Positions 1 through 7,146 of a DNA stretch of 19,262 nucleotides are shown here, piece after piece. Origin of the DNA: Clostridiales bacterium (GTDB lineage Bacteria; Bacillota_A; Clostridia; Saccharofermentanales; Saccharofermentanaceae); the NCBI GenBank assembly GCA_017537905.1, contig JAFYJX010000016.1, positions 1 to 19,262 on the forward strand, in the 5' to 3' direction. The position numbers were made by a program, and so were the translations under genes. The notes under the pieces were generated by a model. It was given only the letters and a program-made list of their open reading frames with translations, had not been told where the DNA came from and ran no database searches. Every line of letters begins with the position of its first letter. Position 1 is the stretch's first letter.

Positions 1-621
<621 letters not shown>

Positions 622-650
622 TAAAACTGAATCAGTTAAGGTAAATAGGA

Positions 651-681
651 GGGGTTGTGACATAAGTCACAGCCCCTTTTT
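651..681 (+). terminator. Rho-independent terminator of gdhA
   Basis: An 11-base-pair stem (651-661 with 666-676, one G-U pair) closes on the four-base loop ATAA and is followed directly by five T residues. It lies 30 bases after the gdhA stop codon. Confidence 0.92.
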
Positions 682-740
682 GTTATGCCATTTATACTAA
701 AACACGCCAAATTGCCACAGTATTCTTTTAATATATGTTT

Positions 741-769
741 TTGGGCTTGTTGATTACTGATGTTATAAT
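741..769 (+). promoter_or_regulatory. Candidate sigma-A promoter P1 of the pseudo-phosphatase gene
   Basis: TTGGGC at 741-746 and a perfect TATAAT at 764-769 are separated by 17 bases. A TG at 761-762 gives an extended -10 element. Transcription would start near 776, about 105 bases before the start codon at 881. Confidence 0.55.
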
Positions 770-782
770 GTAATGTCTTTTG

Positions 783-811
783 GAGACAAAAATGTGCGCT
801 ATTGATATAAT
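783..811 (+). promoter_or_regulatory. Candidate sigma-A promoter P2 of the pseudo-phosphatase gene
   Basis: GAGACA at 783-788 (four of six matches to TTGACA) and TATAAT at 806-811 are separated by exactly 17 bases. This is 42 bases downstream of P1, so the gene may have two start sites. The rest of the 622-880 gap is AT-rich. It holds only a short TTGCTT...AAGCAA inverted repeat (834-850) and a GGAG ribosome binding site at 869-872. Confidence 0.5.
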
Positions 812-880
812 GCGTTGAGGATAGAGACAGGATTTGCTTGATATAAGCAATTAGAAACGAATAAATTTGGAGTAATAAAG

Positions 881-2659
881 ATGAGTAAGACAGTAGCAAC
901 CTGTATTGCCGAGACAAACCTGGTGCAGGGTGACCCTCAGGAGAATGTTTTCTTTCTCACGCTTTCACGTAAGATCGAAGACTTCCCGAACGAGTTCTTA
1001 AGAACCGCCAGATCGACATCACCTATACAGATTTGCGCTATTTTTTCGACGATAGGTCCTGATAATCTTGCTGCAGTATTGAATCTGGAGCTTAACCAGG
1101 AGCTCGAAAGGATTGCTGCCGGCTGTGCTAATTCAGCTGTCCTTGATTTCGACGGCTTTGCTAATCAGGTAATCAATAACTTAAACGTTAAGGTCTGCAA
1201 TTTCGCAGCAAACAAGGGAACACAGTTTAAGACATCCATGTCTATGTTCGTTATCGAGGGCGATATCTTAAGAGTCCTCCACGTAGGCATCACAAAAGCT
1301 GTTTTGTTCAGAAACAACCGTATCATGCTCCTTACCGAAGAGCAGACTGTCGCTCACAGATATGTTCAGATGGGCGCTATCCAGCCTTCTGAAGAGCTTA
1401 CACATCCCGAAAACATGAACCTTACCCAGTATCTCGGTAAGATGCCTCAGGAAGGCCCCGTAAATGCTGACAGAAAGGTTCACTTAAAGCTTCAGGACAA
1501 CGACGAGCTGTTCCTCATGGGTGTAGGACTTTCCAGAAAGCTTCCTTCACAGATGCGCAATTCCATTATTGCCAAGCCTTTGTCCACAGAGGTTAAGTCC
1601 AAGGAGATCATCAACGCGGCTGTAAGCTACGGCATCAAGTCCGGCCTTACACTTATCGATATCAAGGTCGAATCTACATTCCTGCTTCCCGGCGATGCGG
1701 TTATCAGCAGCAACTTGAGAACTGATTCACGCATGGCAAAGCCCGAGAGCGTCAGAAGGGAAGAGTCCAATAACGCTTTCACTGATTTTGATAATGAGTA
1801 CGAAGACGATGATCCGTCTGATACCATCAACTACGTTCCCGGCTCAGCAGTTGCAAGCTTTGCCGAAGAGGACGAGGAAGAGCCTATCGTAAATGAGAGC
1901 AAGGAAAGAGCAAAGACCATAATAATTCCTATCATTATCTTTATCATTTGCGTATTGCTGGGCTTCGGCGTTACCTTCATGATCTTCAATATGAAGGACC
2001 TCATCAATTTCTCAGAAGAGACAACAACATTGGCTCCCAGCTCAGTTGGATCCCTTCTTTATGCGACACAGGACAAGGTTCCTGTATATTCCAAGGCTTC
2101 CCAGGATTCAACGATAATCGGTTCCCTTAGCAGAGGCGAGGCCGTAACTCTCCAGGAAGTAACAGATGAGACATTCGCAAAGGTTCTTACCAAGAATAAC
2201 GTAACAGGTTATGTTATCAGCGCCCAGCTCTCATCAGAAGATCCCACAGCAGGTGAATCTTCATCAGATCCTTTCGGAGAAGAGACTTCCGCCACAACAC
2301 CTGATATCAACGAGACTGAACAGACAGTCCACACAACAGGCGTAAAGAAGGACGATATCTACTTCCCGACAAAGAAGACAACTACTACCACAACGACAAC
2401 ATATGAGACGGATGAGAATGGTGATCCGATCATTCCTACTCCTACAGATCCGAATAACCAGGACAATCCGACACCAACACCTAAGTCGGATAATCCGGAT
2501 AATCCTGCAACGAACACACCTGTTCCTGCGACGAATACACCTGTTCCGCCTCCGGCAACGAACACACCTGTTCCGCCTCCGGCAACGAACACACCTGTTC
2601 CGCCCAAGCCGACTGATCCACCGCCGCCGCCGCCGGAGAATAATGAAAACAACGGCTGA
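881..2659 (+). CDS. Membrane protein with degenerate PP2C-like domain, SH3-like domain and Thr/Pro-rich outer tail
   Basis: 592 residues. Residues 1 to about 240 follow the PP2C phosphatase pattern: strands around VFFLTL, the GTQFKTSMSMFVIEGD core, LLTEEQ, and a late DELFLMGVGLS segment. The acidic metal ligands are missing. The usual DGMGG motif reads STIGPDN (56-62), the GDSR motif reads GITK with Ile137, and SDGL reads GVGL with Val215. A phosphatase activity is therefore unlikely, and a binding or sensing role is inferred. Residues 290-345 are an acidic linker, 347-369 one hydrophobic membrane helix after a Lys/Arg-rich stretch (inside-to-out topology), and about 388-455 an SH3-like domain. 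The rest is a threonine run and then proline/threonine repeats, as in wall-spanning stalks. GGAG lies 8 bases before the ATG. It is a monocistronic gene between two terminators. I do not recognise a named family for the whole protein. Confidence 0.85.
   Translation: MSKTVATCIAETNLVQGDPQENVFFLTLSRKIEDFPNEFLRTARSTSPIQICAIFSTIGPDNLAAVLNLELNQELERIAAGCANSAVLDFDGFANQVINNLNVKVCNFAANKGTQFKTSMSMFVIEGDILRVLHVGITKAVLFRNNRIMLLTEEQTVAHRYVQMGAIQPSEELTHPENMNLTQYLGKMPQEGPVNADRKVHLKLQDNDELFLMGVGLSRKLPSQMRNSIIAKPLSTEVKSKEIINAAVSYGIKSGLTLIDIKVESTFLLPGDAVISSNLRTDSRMAKPESVRREESNNAFTDFDNEYEDDDPSDTINYVPGSAVASFAEEDEEEPIVNESKERAKTIIIPIIIFIICVLLGFGVTFMIFNMKDLINFSEETTTLAPSSVGSLLYATQDKVPVYSKASQDSTIIGSLSRGEAVTLQEVTDETFAKVLTKNNVTGYVISAQLSSEDPTAGESSSDPFGEETSATTPDINETEQTVHTTGVKKDDIYFPTKKTTTTTTTTYETDENGDPIIPTPTDPNNQDNPTPTPKSDNPDNPATNTPVPATNTPVPPPATNTPVPPPATNTPVPPKPTDPPPPPPENNENNG
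2504..2602 (+). repeat. In-frame tandem repeat, 27-base unit (PATNTPVPP)
   Basis: Four consecutive units lie at 2504-2524 (short, 21 bases), 2525-2551, 2552-2578 and 2579-2602 (lacking the last codon). Units 3 and 4 are identical over 24 bases, while units 1 and 2 carry synonymous or short differences. They encode PATNTPV(PP) in the outer tail of the membrane protein and are followed by a proline run. Confidence 0.9.
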
Positions 2660-2687
2660 TTCCGTTTTCGAGCAAAATGAATACTAC

Positions 2688-2717
2688 AGAGCTGTCTCTT
2701 GTGAGGCAGCTCTTTTT
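2688..2717 (+). terminator. Rho-independent terminator after the pseudo-phosphatase gene
   Basis: An 11-base-pair stem (2688-2698 with 2703-2713, one G-U pair) has the loop TTGT and is followed by T residues at 2714-2717. It starts 28 bases after the stop codon. Confidence 0.9.
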
Positions 2718-2767
2718 GTATGAATGAATTGGCCAAGTCAGTTGATATCTGAAATGCCCGAAATGAT

Positions 2768-2799
2768 GGATTCACGAAATTGGTCATTTTCGTGAATCC
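2768..2799. repeat. Perfect 12-base inverted repeat between convergent genes
   Basis: GGATTCACGAAA (2768-2779) and its exact reverse complement (2788-2799) flank an 8-base spacer. Neither strand has a T-run after it, so it is not a standard terminator. It sits between the terminators of two convergent genes. Confidence 0.75.
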
Positions 2800-2805
2800 T
2801 GCGTG

Positions 2806-2840
2806 AATAAAAAAGGTTGCCGCAGAAAACGGCAACCTTT
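2806..2840 (-). terminator. Rho-independent terminator of lysC (minus strand)
   Basis: Read on the minus strand, a perfect 11-base-pair stem (2840-2830 with 2822-2812) and a 7-base loop are followed by a run of T residues (the A-run at 2809-2814 on the plus strand). It starts 25 bases after the lysC stop codon. Confidence 0.93.
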
Positions 2841-2865
2841 AAAACGAATCAATATCAGACTTATA

Positions 2866-4218
2866 TCAATAACGGAAGAGTTCCTTGTAGAGGACTTTTA
2901 CAGCGTATGAGCAGTAGGATTCGGAGACACCGAACATCATGGAGATCTCGGAAGCGCCCTGGTTAACGATTCTGAGGTTGATACCTGCGTTGGAGAGGGC
3001 GGACGCGGCACGTGCCATGATACCTACGGAATTTGCCATAGCTTCACCGACGATCATAACGATAGCGAGGTCTCTGTCGACCTTAACGTCAGCTTCGAGT
3101 TCCTTCTTGATGCGGTCAACAATGATAGCTTCCTTTTCCTCTGTGAAGTACTTCTTGCGGAGGACGATCGTAACTGTATCGATTCCGGAAGGAATGTGGT
3201 CGATAGAGATCGCTTCATCAGAGAAGATCTTAAGGAGGGCAGCGAGGAAACCGACCTGGCGGTTCATCATGTACTTGCTTACTGTAACAGTAGCAAAGCC
3301 CTTGTCTCCGGCGATACCTGTTACGAGTGAATCGTAGTGAGTACGCTTGGATACGATCCATGTGCCCTTTGCTGCAGGGTTGTTTGTGTTCTTGATGTTA
3401 AGAGGGATACCTCTTGCGAATACAGGATAGATAGCTTCTTCGTGAAGAACTGTAAATCCAGCATATGAGAGCTCTCTCATCTCGTCGTATGTGATCTCCG
3501 TGATAGGGAACGGGTTCTTTACGAGGTTAGGGTTAACAGCGAAAACGTTGTCAACGTCTGTCCAGTTCTCATAAACATCAGCGCCGACGGATGCAGCGAG
3601 GATGGAACCTGTAATGTCTGAGCCGCCTCTGGAGAATGTGATGATCTTGCCGCTCTTGGAATAGCCGTAGAATCCGGGGAATACGAGGATAACGTCTTTC
3701 TCGTCCTTAAGCTTTGCGAGGTTATCGTATGTCTCAGGAAGGATAACAGCCTTGCCTGCTTCATCGTGCTCTAAGAAAAGTCCGCATGCCTGAGGATCGC
3801 AGTATTTAGCGGCATGGCCTGTGGAGTTAAGATAGAATGCTACGAGCTTGGCGCAGCAGTCTTCGCCCATTGCCTTAACAGAGTCAAGGTAAGCGATATC
3901 TTCTGTGAAATCAGCCTTAACGATCTTAAGGAGCTTTTCTTCGATGTCGGGAAGAACTTCCTTGATCCCCAATTCGTCAGCGATCTCCTCGTAACGTGCG
4001 AGAACAGCTGAAACTTCCTTATCATATGATTCACCGGCGATCCTTGCCTTGGCAACGGCAATAAGAAGGTCCGTTACCTTGGTGTCATCCTTGGTGCGCT
4101 TACCGGGCGCAGAAACGACCATGATCTTACGGTCTTCGTCTGCGAGAAGAATGTTGCAGACTTTCTGAATCTGAAATGCGTTGGCAAGAGATGATCCGCC
4201 GAATTTTGTAACTTTCAT
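2866..4218 (-). CDS. lysC: Aspartate kinase
   Basis: 450 residues, the usual size for a monofunctional aspartokinase. It phosphorylates L-aspartate with ATP, the first step to lysine, threonine, methionine and diaminopimelate for the cell wall. The N-terminus MKVTKFGGSSLAN carries the KFGGSS nucleotide-binding signature at residues 5-10. The central FSRGGSDITGSILAA segment and ENWTDVDNVFAVNP are typical of the catalytic domain. Two ACT domains follow: one around QVGFLAALLKIFSDEAISID, and one around NSVGIMARAASALSNAGIN. These domains usually mediate feedback inhibition by lysine or threonine. The start is set at 4218 because AAGGAG lies 10 bases upstream and homology begins there; the frame stays open further upstream but that stretch does not resemble the family. 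It diverges from yqeG. The 135-base leader region is too short and unstructured for a lysine riboswitch. Confidence 0.95.
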   Translation of the reverse strand: MKVTKFGGSSLANAFQIQKVCNILLADEDRKIMVVSAPGKRTKDDTKVTDLLIAVAKARIAGESYDKEVSAVLARYEEIADELGIKEVLPDIEEKLLKIVKADFTEDIAYLDSVKAMGEDCCAKLVAFYLNSTGHAAKYCDPQACGLFLEHDEAGKAVILPETYDNLAKLKDEKDVILVFPGFYGYSKSGKIITFSRGGSDITGSILAASVGADVYENWTDVDNVFAVNPNLVKNPFPITEITYDEMRELSYAGFTVLHEEAIYPVFARGIPLNIKNTNNPAAKGTWIVSKRTHYDSLVTGIAGDKGFATVTVSKYMMNRQVGFLAALLKIFSDEAISIDHIPSGIDTVTIVLRKKYFTEEKEAIIVDRIKKELEADVKVDRDLAIVMIVGEAMANSVGIMARAASALSNAGINLRIVNQGASEISMMFGVSESYCSYAVKVLYKELFRY

Positions 4219-4255
4219 AGCTTTTGTGCTCCTTGACTTGTCATTTAGCCTTAAT

Positions 4256-4264
4256 ATAATATCA
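4256..4264 (-). promoter_or_regulatory. Candidate extended -10 element for lysC
   Basis: On the minus strand the sequence reads TGATATTAT, an extended -10 form, 38 bases before the lysC start. No good -35 box lies upstream. The 4219-4353 gap between the divergent genes is very AT-rich, and I could not assign a convincing promoter for yqeG in it. Confidence 0.3.
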
Positions 4265-4353
4265 CAAGCGCAAAAATATATATTTATAATTATTTTGTAG
4301 CGAAATAATAGTCTGTCTGTAACACTTGCACAGTACAAAACAGGAGAAAAACT

Positions 4354-4851
4354 TTGAACATCTTCAGAGCAATGAAACCGGAAAGAGTATATGAGAGCCT
4401 TGTCCTGATCCCTTGGGGCGAGCTCCGTGAGCAGGGAATAAAGACAGCGCTTCTGGATTTCGACAACACATTAGGACCCGATCACGCGACAGAGCCTGAA
4501 GATTACAGTTATAAGTGCGTAAGGCTTATCGAGGAGACGGGAATCAAGTGCTGTCTTGTATCCAACGCAAAATCAGGAAGGTCAGCTAAGATCGCCGGAA
4601 TGCTCGGCATCCCTGTTGTCACTTATGCGAACAAGCCCGGAACATCAGGTGTTTTAAAGGCGATCAAGCTTATGAACTCCACGCCGGAAGAGTCCGTAAT
4701 GGTTGGCGATCAGGTCTTTACAGATGTCATTGCAGGCAACAGGTCTGGCGTCAGAACATTCATGGTCGAGAAACTTCACAGGCCTGAGATATGGTATGTA
4801 ATGTTGAAGAGACCTTTTGAAAAACTTGTTAGACTTGTAGGAAAATTCTGA
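4354..4851 (+). CDS. yqeG: YqeG-family HAD-superfamily IIIA phosphatase
   Basis: 165 residues, close to the family length. HAD motifs are in place: DFDNT at residues 35-39 (nucleophile Asp35, acid/base Asp37), Ser70-Asn71 as motif II, Lys94 in NKPG as motif III, and GDQVFTD from residue 118 as motif IV. The N-terminal MKPERVYESL and the C-terminal hydrophobic RPFEKLVRLVGKF are typical of YqeG proteins. Their substrate is not firmly established; some relatives in other lineages act on phosphatidylglycerophosphate. The start is a TTG at 4354, chosen because AGGAG (4342-4346) lies 7 bases before it. An ATG at 4372 would place the same ribosome binding site too far away. It stands alone between lysC (divergent) and efp, which has its own promoter. 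No terminator hairpin is visible after it. Confidence 0.88.
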   Translation: MNIFRAMKPERVYESLVLIPWGELREQGIKTALLDFDNTLGPDHATEPEDYSYKCVRLIEETGIKCCLVSNAKSGRSAKIAGMLGIPVVTYANKPGTSGVLKAIKLMNSTPEESVMVGDQVFTDVIAGNRSGVRTFMVEKLHRPEIWYVMLKRPFEKLVRLVGKF

Positions 4852-4866
4852 TTTTATTTGTAATAC

Positions 4867-4895
4867 TTGCATAGAAACACTCTTTCAAGTAAAAT
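4867..4895 (+). promoter_or_regulatory. sigma-A promoter of efp
   Basis: TTGCAT (4867-4872) and TAAAAT (4890-4895) have a 17-base spacer. The -10 box lies inside the short palindrome AAGTAAAATTACTT (4887-4900). AAGGAG follows 8 bases before the efp start. Confidence 0.65.
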
Positions 4896-4938
4896 TACTT
4901 AGTTAAACGCTTATTTATTATAAAAAGGAGAAATAGTT

Positions 4939-5496
4939 ATGATTAGCGCAGGAGATTTCAGAAACGGTTTGTGTTTTGAGATGGACGACCAGGTTTACCA
5001 GGTTGTTGAGTTCCAGCACGTTAAGCCCGGTAAAGGAGCTGCATTCGTAAGAACAAAGTATAAGAACGTTAAGACAGGATCCGTTGTTGAGAGATCTTTC
5101 AACCCTAACGAGAAGTTTGAGCAGGCTCAGCTTACAAGACAGGACATGCAGTTCATCTATGCTGACGGCGATCTCTACTACTTCATGGATCAGGAAACAT
5201 ATGAGCAGACACCTATTCACGCTGACAAGATCGGTGATGGTATCAAGTTCCTTAAGGAAGAGATGGTTTGCAAGGTTGTATCTTACAAGGGCGACATCTT
5301 CCAGGTTGAGCTTCCTATCACAGTTGTCCTCGAGATCACTGAGTGCGAGCCCGGCGTAAAGGGTGATACAGCAAACAACGCTTCCAAGTACGCTACACTT
5401 GAGACAGGCGCTGTTGTTAAGGTACCTCTCTTTGTTAACCAGAACGAGAAGATCAAGGTTGACACAAGAACAGGCGAATATCTCGAAAGAGCATAA
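4939..5496 (+). CDS. efp: Translation elongation factor P
   Basis: 185 residues, the standard length. EF-P enters the ribosomal E site and relieves stalling at consecutive prolines. The N-terminal KOW-like domain begins [26 protein letters not shown] places Lys32 at the loop tip, the position modified in many bacteria (5-aminopentanol in Bacillus, beta-lysine in E. coli). The S1-like C-terminal domain ends in [20 protein letters not shown], the conserved terminus. I see no modification enzyme gene in the window. It has its own promoter and a strong terminator, so it is monocistronic, although in many Firmicutes it sits near the same asp23/nusB neighbours. A link worth noting: the surface protein at 881-2659 ends in proline runs, a typical EF-P-dependent substrate. 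Confidence 0.97.
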   Translation: MISAGDFRNGLCFEMDDQVYQVVEFQHVKPGKGAAFVRTKYKNVKTGSVVERSFNPNEKFEQAQLTRQDMQFIYADGDLYYFMDQETYEQTPIHADKIGDGIKFLKEEMVCKVVSYKGDIFQVELPITVVLEITECEPGVKGDTANNASKYATLETGAVVKVPLFVNQNEKIKVDTRTGEYLERA

Positions 5497-5510
5497 TTTA
5501 GTTAAATCAG

Positions 5511-5549
5511 CTGCCGCAAGCGGAAGAATATCCGCTTACGGCAGTTTTT
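5511..5549 (+). terminator. Rho-independent terminator of efp
   Basis: A 14-base stem with one mismatch (5511-5524 with 5531-5544) and a 6-base loop is followed by five T residues. It begins 15 bases after the efp stop. No convincing promoter lies between it and the next start at 5589, so some transcription of the downstream operon may come from read-through. Confidence 0.92.
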
Positions 5550-5588
5550 ATCCGCACCTTTAAAGTTTAGATCATTCAAGGAACCGAT

Positions 5589-5957
5589 ATGGAAGACAAT
5601 ACAAACATCGAATCCATAAAAGGCGATCGTTCAATGACACAGGGCTTCGTAGCCCAGTACGCATCTGAAGCAGCGCTCCAGATAAACGGTGTTTTGTCAT
5701 TGGTTCCTTCTTTTGCGGTTGCACTTAAGGAAAAAGCGGGTGTTGTCCACGAAGGCAAAGGGGTACGAGTAGTTTTCGGCGATGCCGCTGAAGGTACAGT
5801 ATCGATCACCGTATATCCGATCGTTAAGTACGGAATGATCATCCCCGAGATTGCCTGGATGATTCAGGAAAAGGTTAAAAAAGACGTCGAGCGCTTTACC
5901 GGACTTACGGTAGAGAGTGTCGACGTTTATGTTTGTGGGGTCGAGGAGGTTTCATGA
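5589..5957 (+). CDS. yqhY: Asp23/Gls24-family envelope stress protein (YqhY-like)
   Basis: 122 residues, the usual family length. Asp23 proteins are small cytoplasmic proteins held at the membrane by AmaP; they are abundant and linked to alkaline and cell-envelope stress. The family pattern is visible as VAQYASEAALQINGVLSLVP near the N-terminus, GVRVVFGDAAEGTVSITVYPIVKYGMIIPEIAWMI in the middle (conserved strand and helix), and QEKVKKDVERFTG at residues 93-105, followed by VESVDVYVCGV. AAGGAA lies 5 bases before the ATG. The gene is the first of a long operon, and its stop overlaps the next start (ATGA), so it is translationally coupled to the anchor gene. Its position just before nusB matches B. 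subtilis yqhY, which supports the name. Confidence 0.92.
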   Translation: MEDNTNIESIKGDRSMTQGFVAQYASEAALQINGVLSLVPSFAVALKEKAGVVHEGKGVRVVFGDAAEGTVSITVYPIVKYGMIIPEIAWMIQEKVKKDVERFTGLTVESVDVYVCGVEEVS

Positions 5958-6508
5958 ATTCATTAGTCAGAGCATTGATGTTCATTTATTCCGTCGTAAT
6001 TGCCGTAATGTCTGTCGTATTGTTATATGCGCTTTTCGATGCCGGCGTATTTGCGAATCTCTTATCTAACCTTGATAAGATCGTTAAAGGTCCTGTAAGC
6101 AGATATATCTATCTGGGCGTTCTGATGCTCTTATTCATCACTTCGATCGTATCCATCACAAACCTCATCACATCAGGAAGACTTAACCGTACAAGATTAA
6201 GAAAGAACGATATCGGTACAGTTGATATCGGACCTGATGCTATCGAAAGTATTGCGCTTAACGCAGCCAAGTCTGCACAGGTAGGCATCAAGAGCGCAAG
6301 ATGCCATGTTTCTCCCGCAAAGAACCAGGCCCTGAAGGCTACGGTTTCCTGCGAGCTTTATTCCAATGTTGAGATCCCTGCATCCATGGCCAAGGTCCAG
6401 GAGAAGGTCAAGAAAGATATCGAGAGATTTACCGGTATCGCAGTAGAACAGGTCATTGTCAGAGTCACCAAGGTTGAGCAGGCTCAGACAAGGGTAGAGA
6501 GCAGATAA
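5954..6508 (+). CDS. amaP: AmaP-like membrane anchor for Asp23
   Basis: 184 residues. Two hydrophobic helices lie near the N-terminus (about residues 6-30 and 50-72), separated by a short loop. A cytoplasmic C-terminal domain follows that resembles the Asp23 fold. In Staphylococcus AmaP holds Asp23 at the membrane, and the neighbouring asp23-family gene supports the same job here. Residues 149-161 read QEKVKKDIERFTG, differing by one residue from the same motif in the upstream Asp23 protein. The start at 5954 is chosen because GAGGAGG (5943-5949) lies just before it and the start overlaps the previous stop by four bases. An in-frame ATG further upstream would extend the protein into the preceding gene without a ribosome binding site. 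Confidence 0.85.
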   Translation: MNSLVRALMFIYSVVIAVMSVVLLYALFDAGVFANLLSNLDKIVKGPVSRYIYLGVLMLLFITSIVSITNLITSGRLNRTRLRKNDIGTVDIGPDAIESIALNAAKSAQVGIKSARCHVSPAKNQALKATVSCELYSNVEIPASMAKVQEKVKKDIERFTGIAVEQVIVRVTKVEQAQTRVESR

Positions 6509-6510
6509 TA

Positions 6511-6747
6511 ATGGAAAGGTTTTTATCCAGACTTTTCGAGAAACTTCGCAACACCAGAGCCGGTGTTGTGTTTGCTGTGATCTTTTTCATCATTGGACTC
6601 TTACTTTGCATTTTCGGGTTTGTTAAGACCCTTTTTATCTTATTAATGACGGCGGTAGGTTTCTTTGTAGGTTCGTTCCTCTTTTCCGACACGAGCAAGT
6701 TCAAGAAATTTCTTGACAAGATTTTGCCACCGGGGAGGTTCAGATGA
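6511..6747 (+). CDS. Small two-helix membrane protein, DUF2273 family
   Basis: 78 residues. After a charged, amphipathic start (MERFLSRLFEKLRNTRAG) come two hydrophobic helices at about residues 18-36 and 40-57, joined by a short turn with Gly-Phe-Val-Lys. The protein ends in a basic tail. DUF2273 proteins are commonly encoded beside asp23 and amaP and are thought to belong to the same membrane complex; their precise role is unknown. The start lies 2 bases after the amaP stop, and the stop overlaps the nusB start by four bases. The family call rests on size, helix layout and context. Confidence 0.75.
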   Translation: MERFLSRLFEKLRNTRAGVVFAVIFFIIGLLLCIFGFVKTLFILLMTAVGFFVGSFLFSDTSKFKKFLDKILPPGRFR

Positions 6748-7142
6748 GCAGAATAGAAACAAGAGAGCATGCTATGGAGCTGCTGTTCCAGATTGGTTTC
6801 AGAAATGATCCTATCAGCGATCAGATCGATCTTTTCAGGGAAACATATCCTGAGATCATTGAAGACGAAGATTATTTCCTCGACATCGTTTACGGTGTCA
6901 TTAACAGCAGGGATGAGCTTGACGAGAAGTTCGTTCCTTTCCTTAAGAGATGGAAGTTAGAGCGTCTTCCTCAGACAGACCGTATCATTCTGGAGATCGC
7001 TGTTTATGAGATTCTTACGGTAGAGGATATCCCGACTTCCGTATCTATCAACGAAGCTGTAAAGCTCGCAAAGAAGTTCGGCACATCGAGCTCATCATCT
7101 TATATCAACGGCGTTTTGAGCAATTTCGTTAAGAGCCTCTGA
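6744..7142 (+). CDS. nusB: Transcription antitermination factor NusB
   Basis: 132 residues, the typical size. NusB, with NusE (ribosomal protein S10), binds boxA RNA and supports antitermination of rRNA operons. The all-helical family pattern is visible: SRIETREHAMELLFQ at the N-terminus, the middle FLKRWKLERLPQTDRIILEIAVYEI, then IPTSVSINEAVKLAKKFG and SYINGVLSNFV at the C-terminus. GGGGAGG lies 8 bases before the ATG, within the end of the DUF2273 gene. In B. subtilis folD lies between nusB and xseA; here only four bases separate them. Confidence 0.95.
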   Translation: MSRIETREHAMELLFQIGFRNDPISDQIDLFRETYPEIIEDEDYFLDIVYGVINSRDELDEKFVPFLKRWKLERLPQTDRIILEIAVYEILTVEDIPTSVSINEAVKLAKKFGTSSSSSYINGVLSNFVKSL

Positions 7143-7146
7143 ACTC

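Noticed and set aside
636..917. 93-codon minus-strand open frame in the gdhA downstream gap
   Set aside because: It runs through the gdhA terminator and both promoters; no family resemblance or convincing start.
2359..2835. Minus-strand open frame rich in Gly and Val opposite the proline/threonine tail
   Set aside because: It is the complement of the Thr/Pro repeat codons and crosses the terminator; no ribosome binding site and no family resemblance.
4219..4338. Longer N-terminus for aspartate kinase from 4338
   Set aside because: Family homology starts at MKVTKFGGSS with a good ribosome binding site; the extension is AT-rich and unlike aspartokinases.
4219..4353. Possible lysine riboswitch before lysC
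   Set aside because: The leader is short, very AT-rich and lacks the multi-helix core of the lysine riboswitch.
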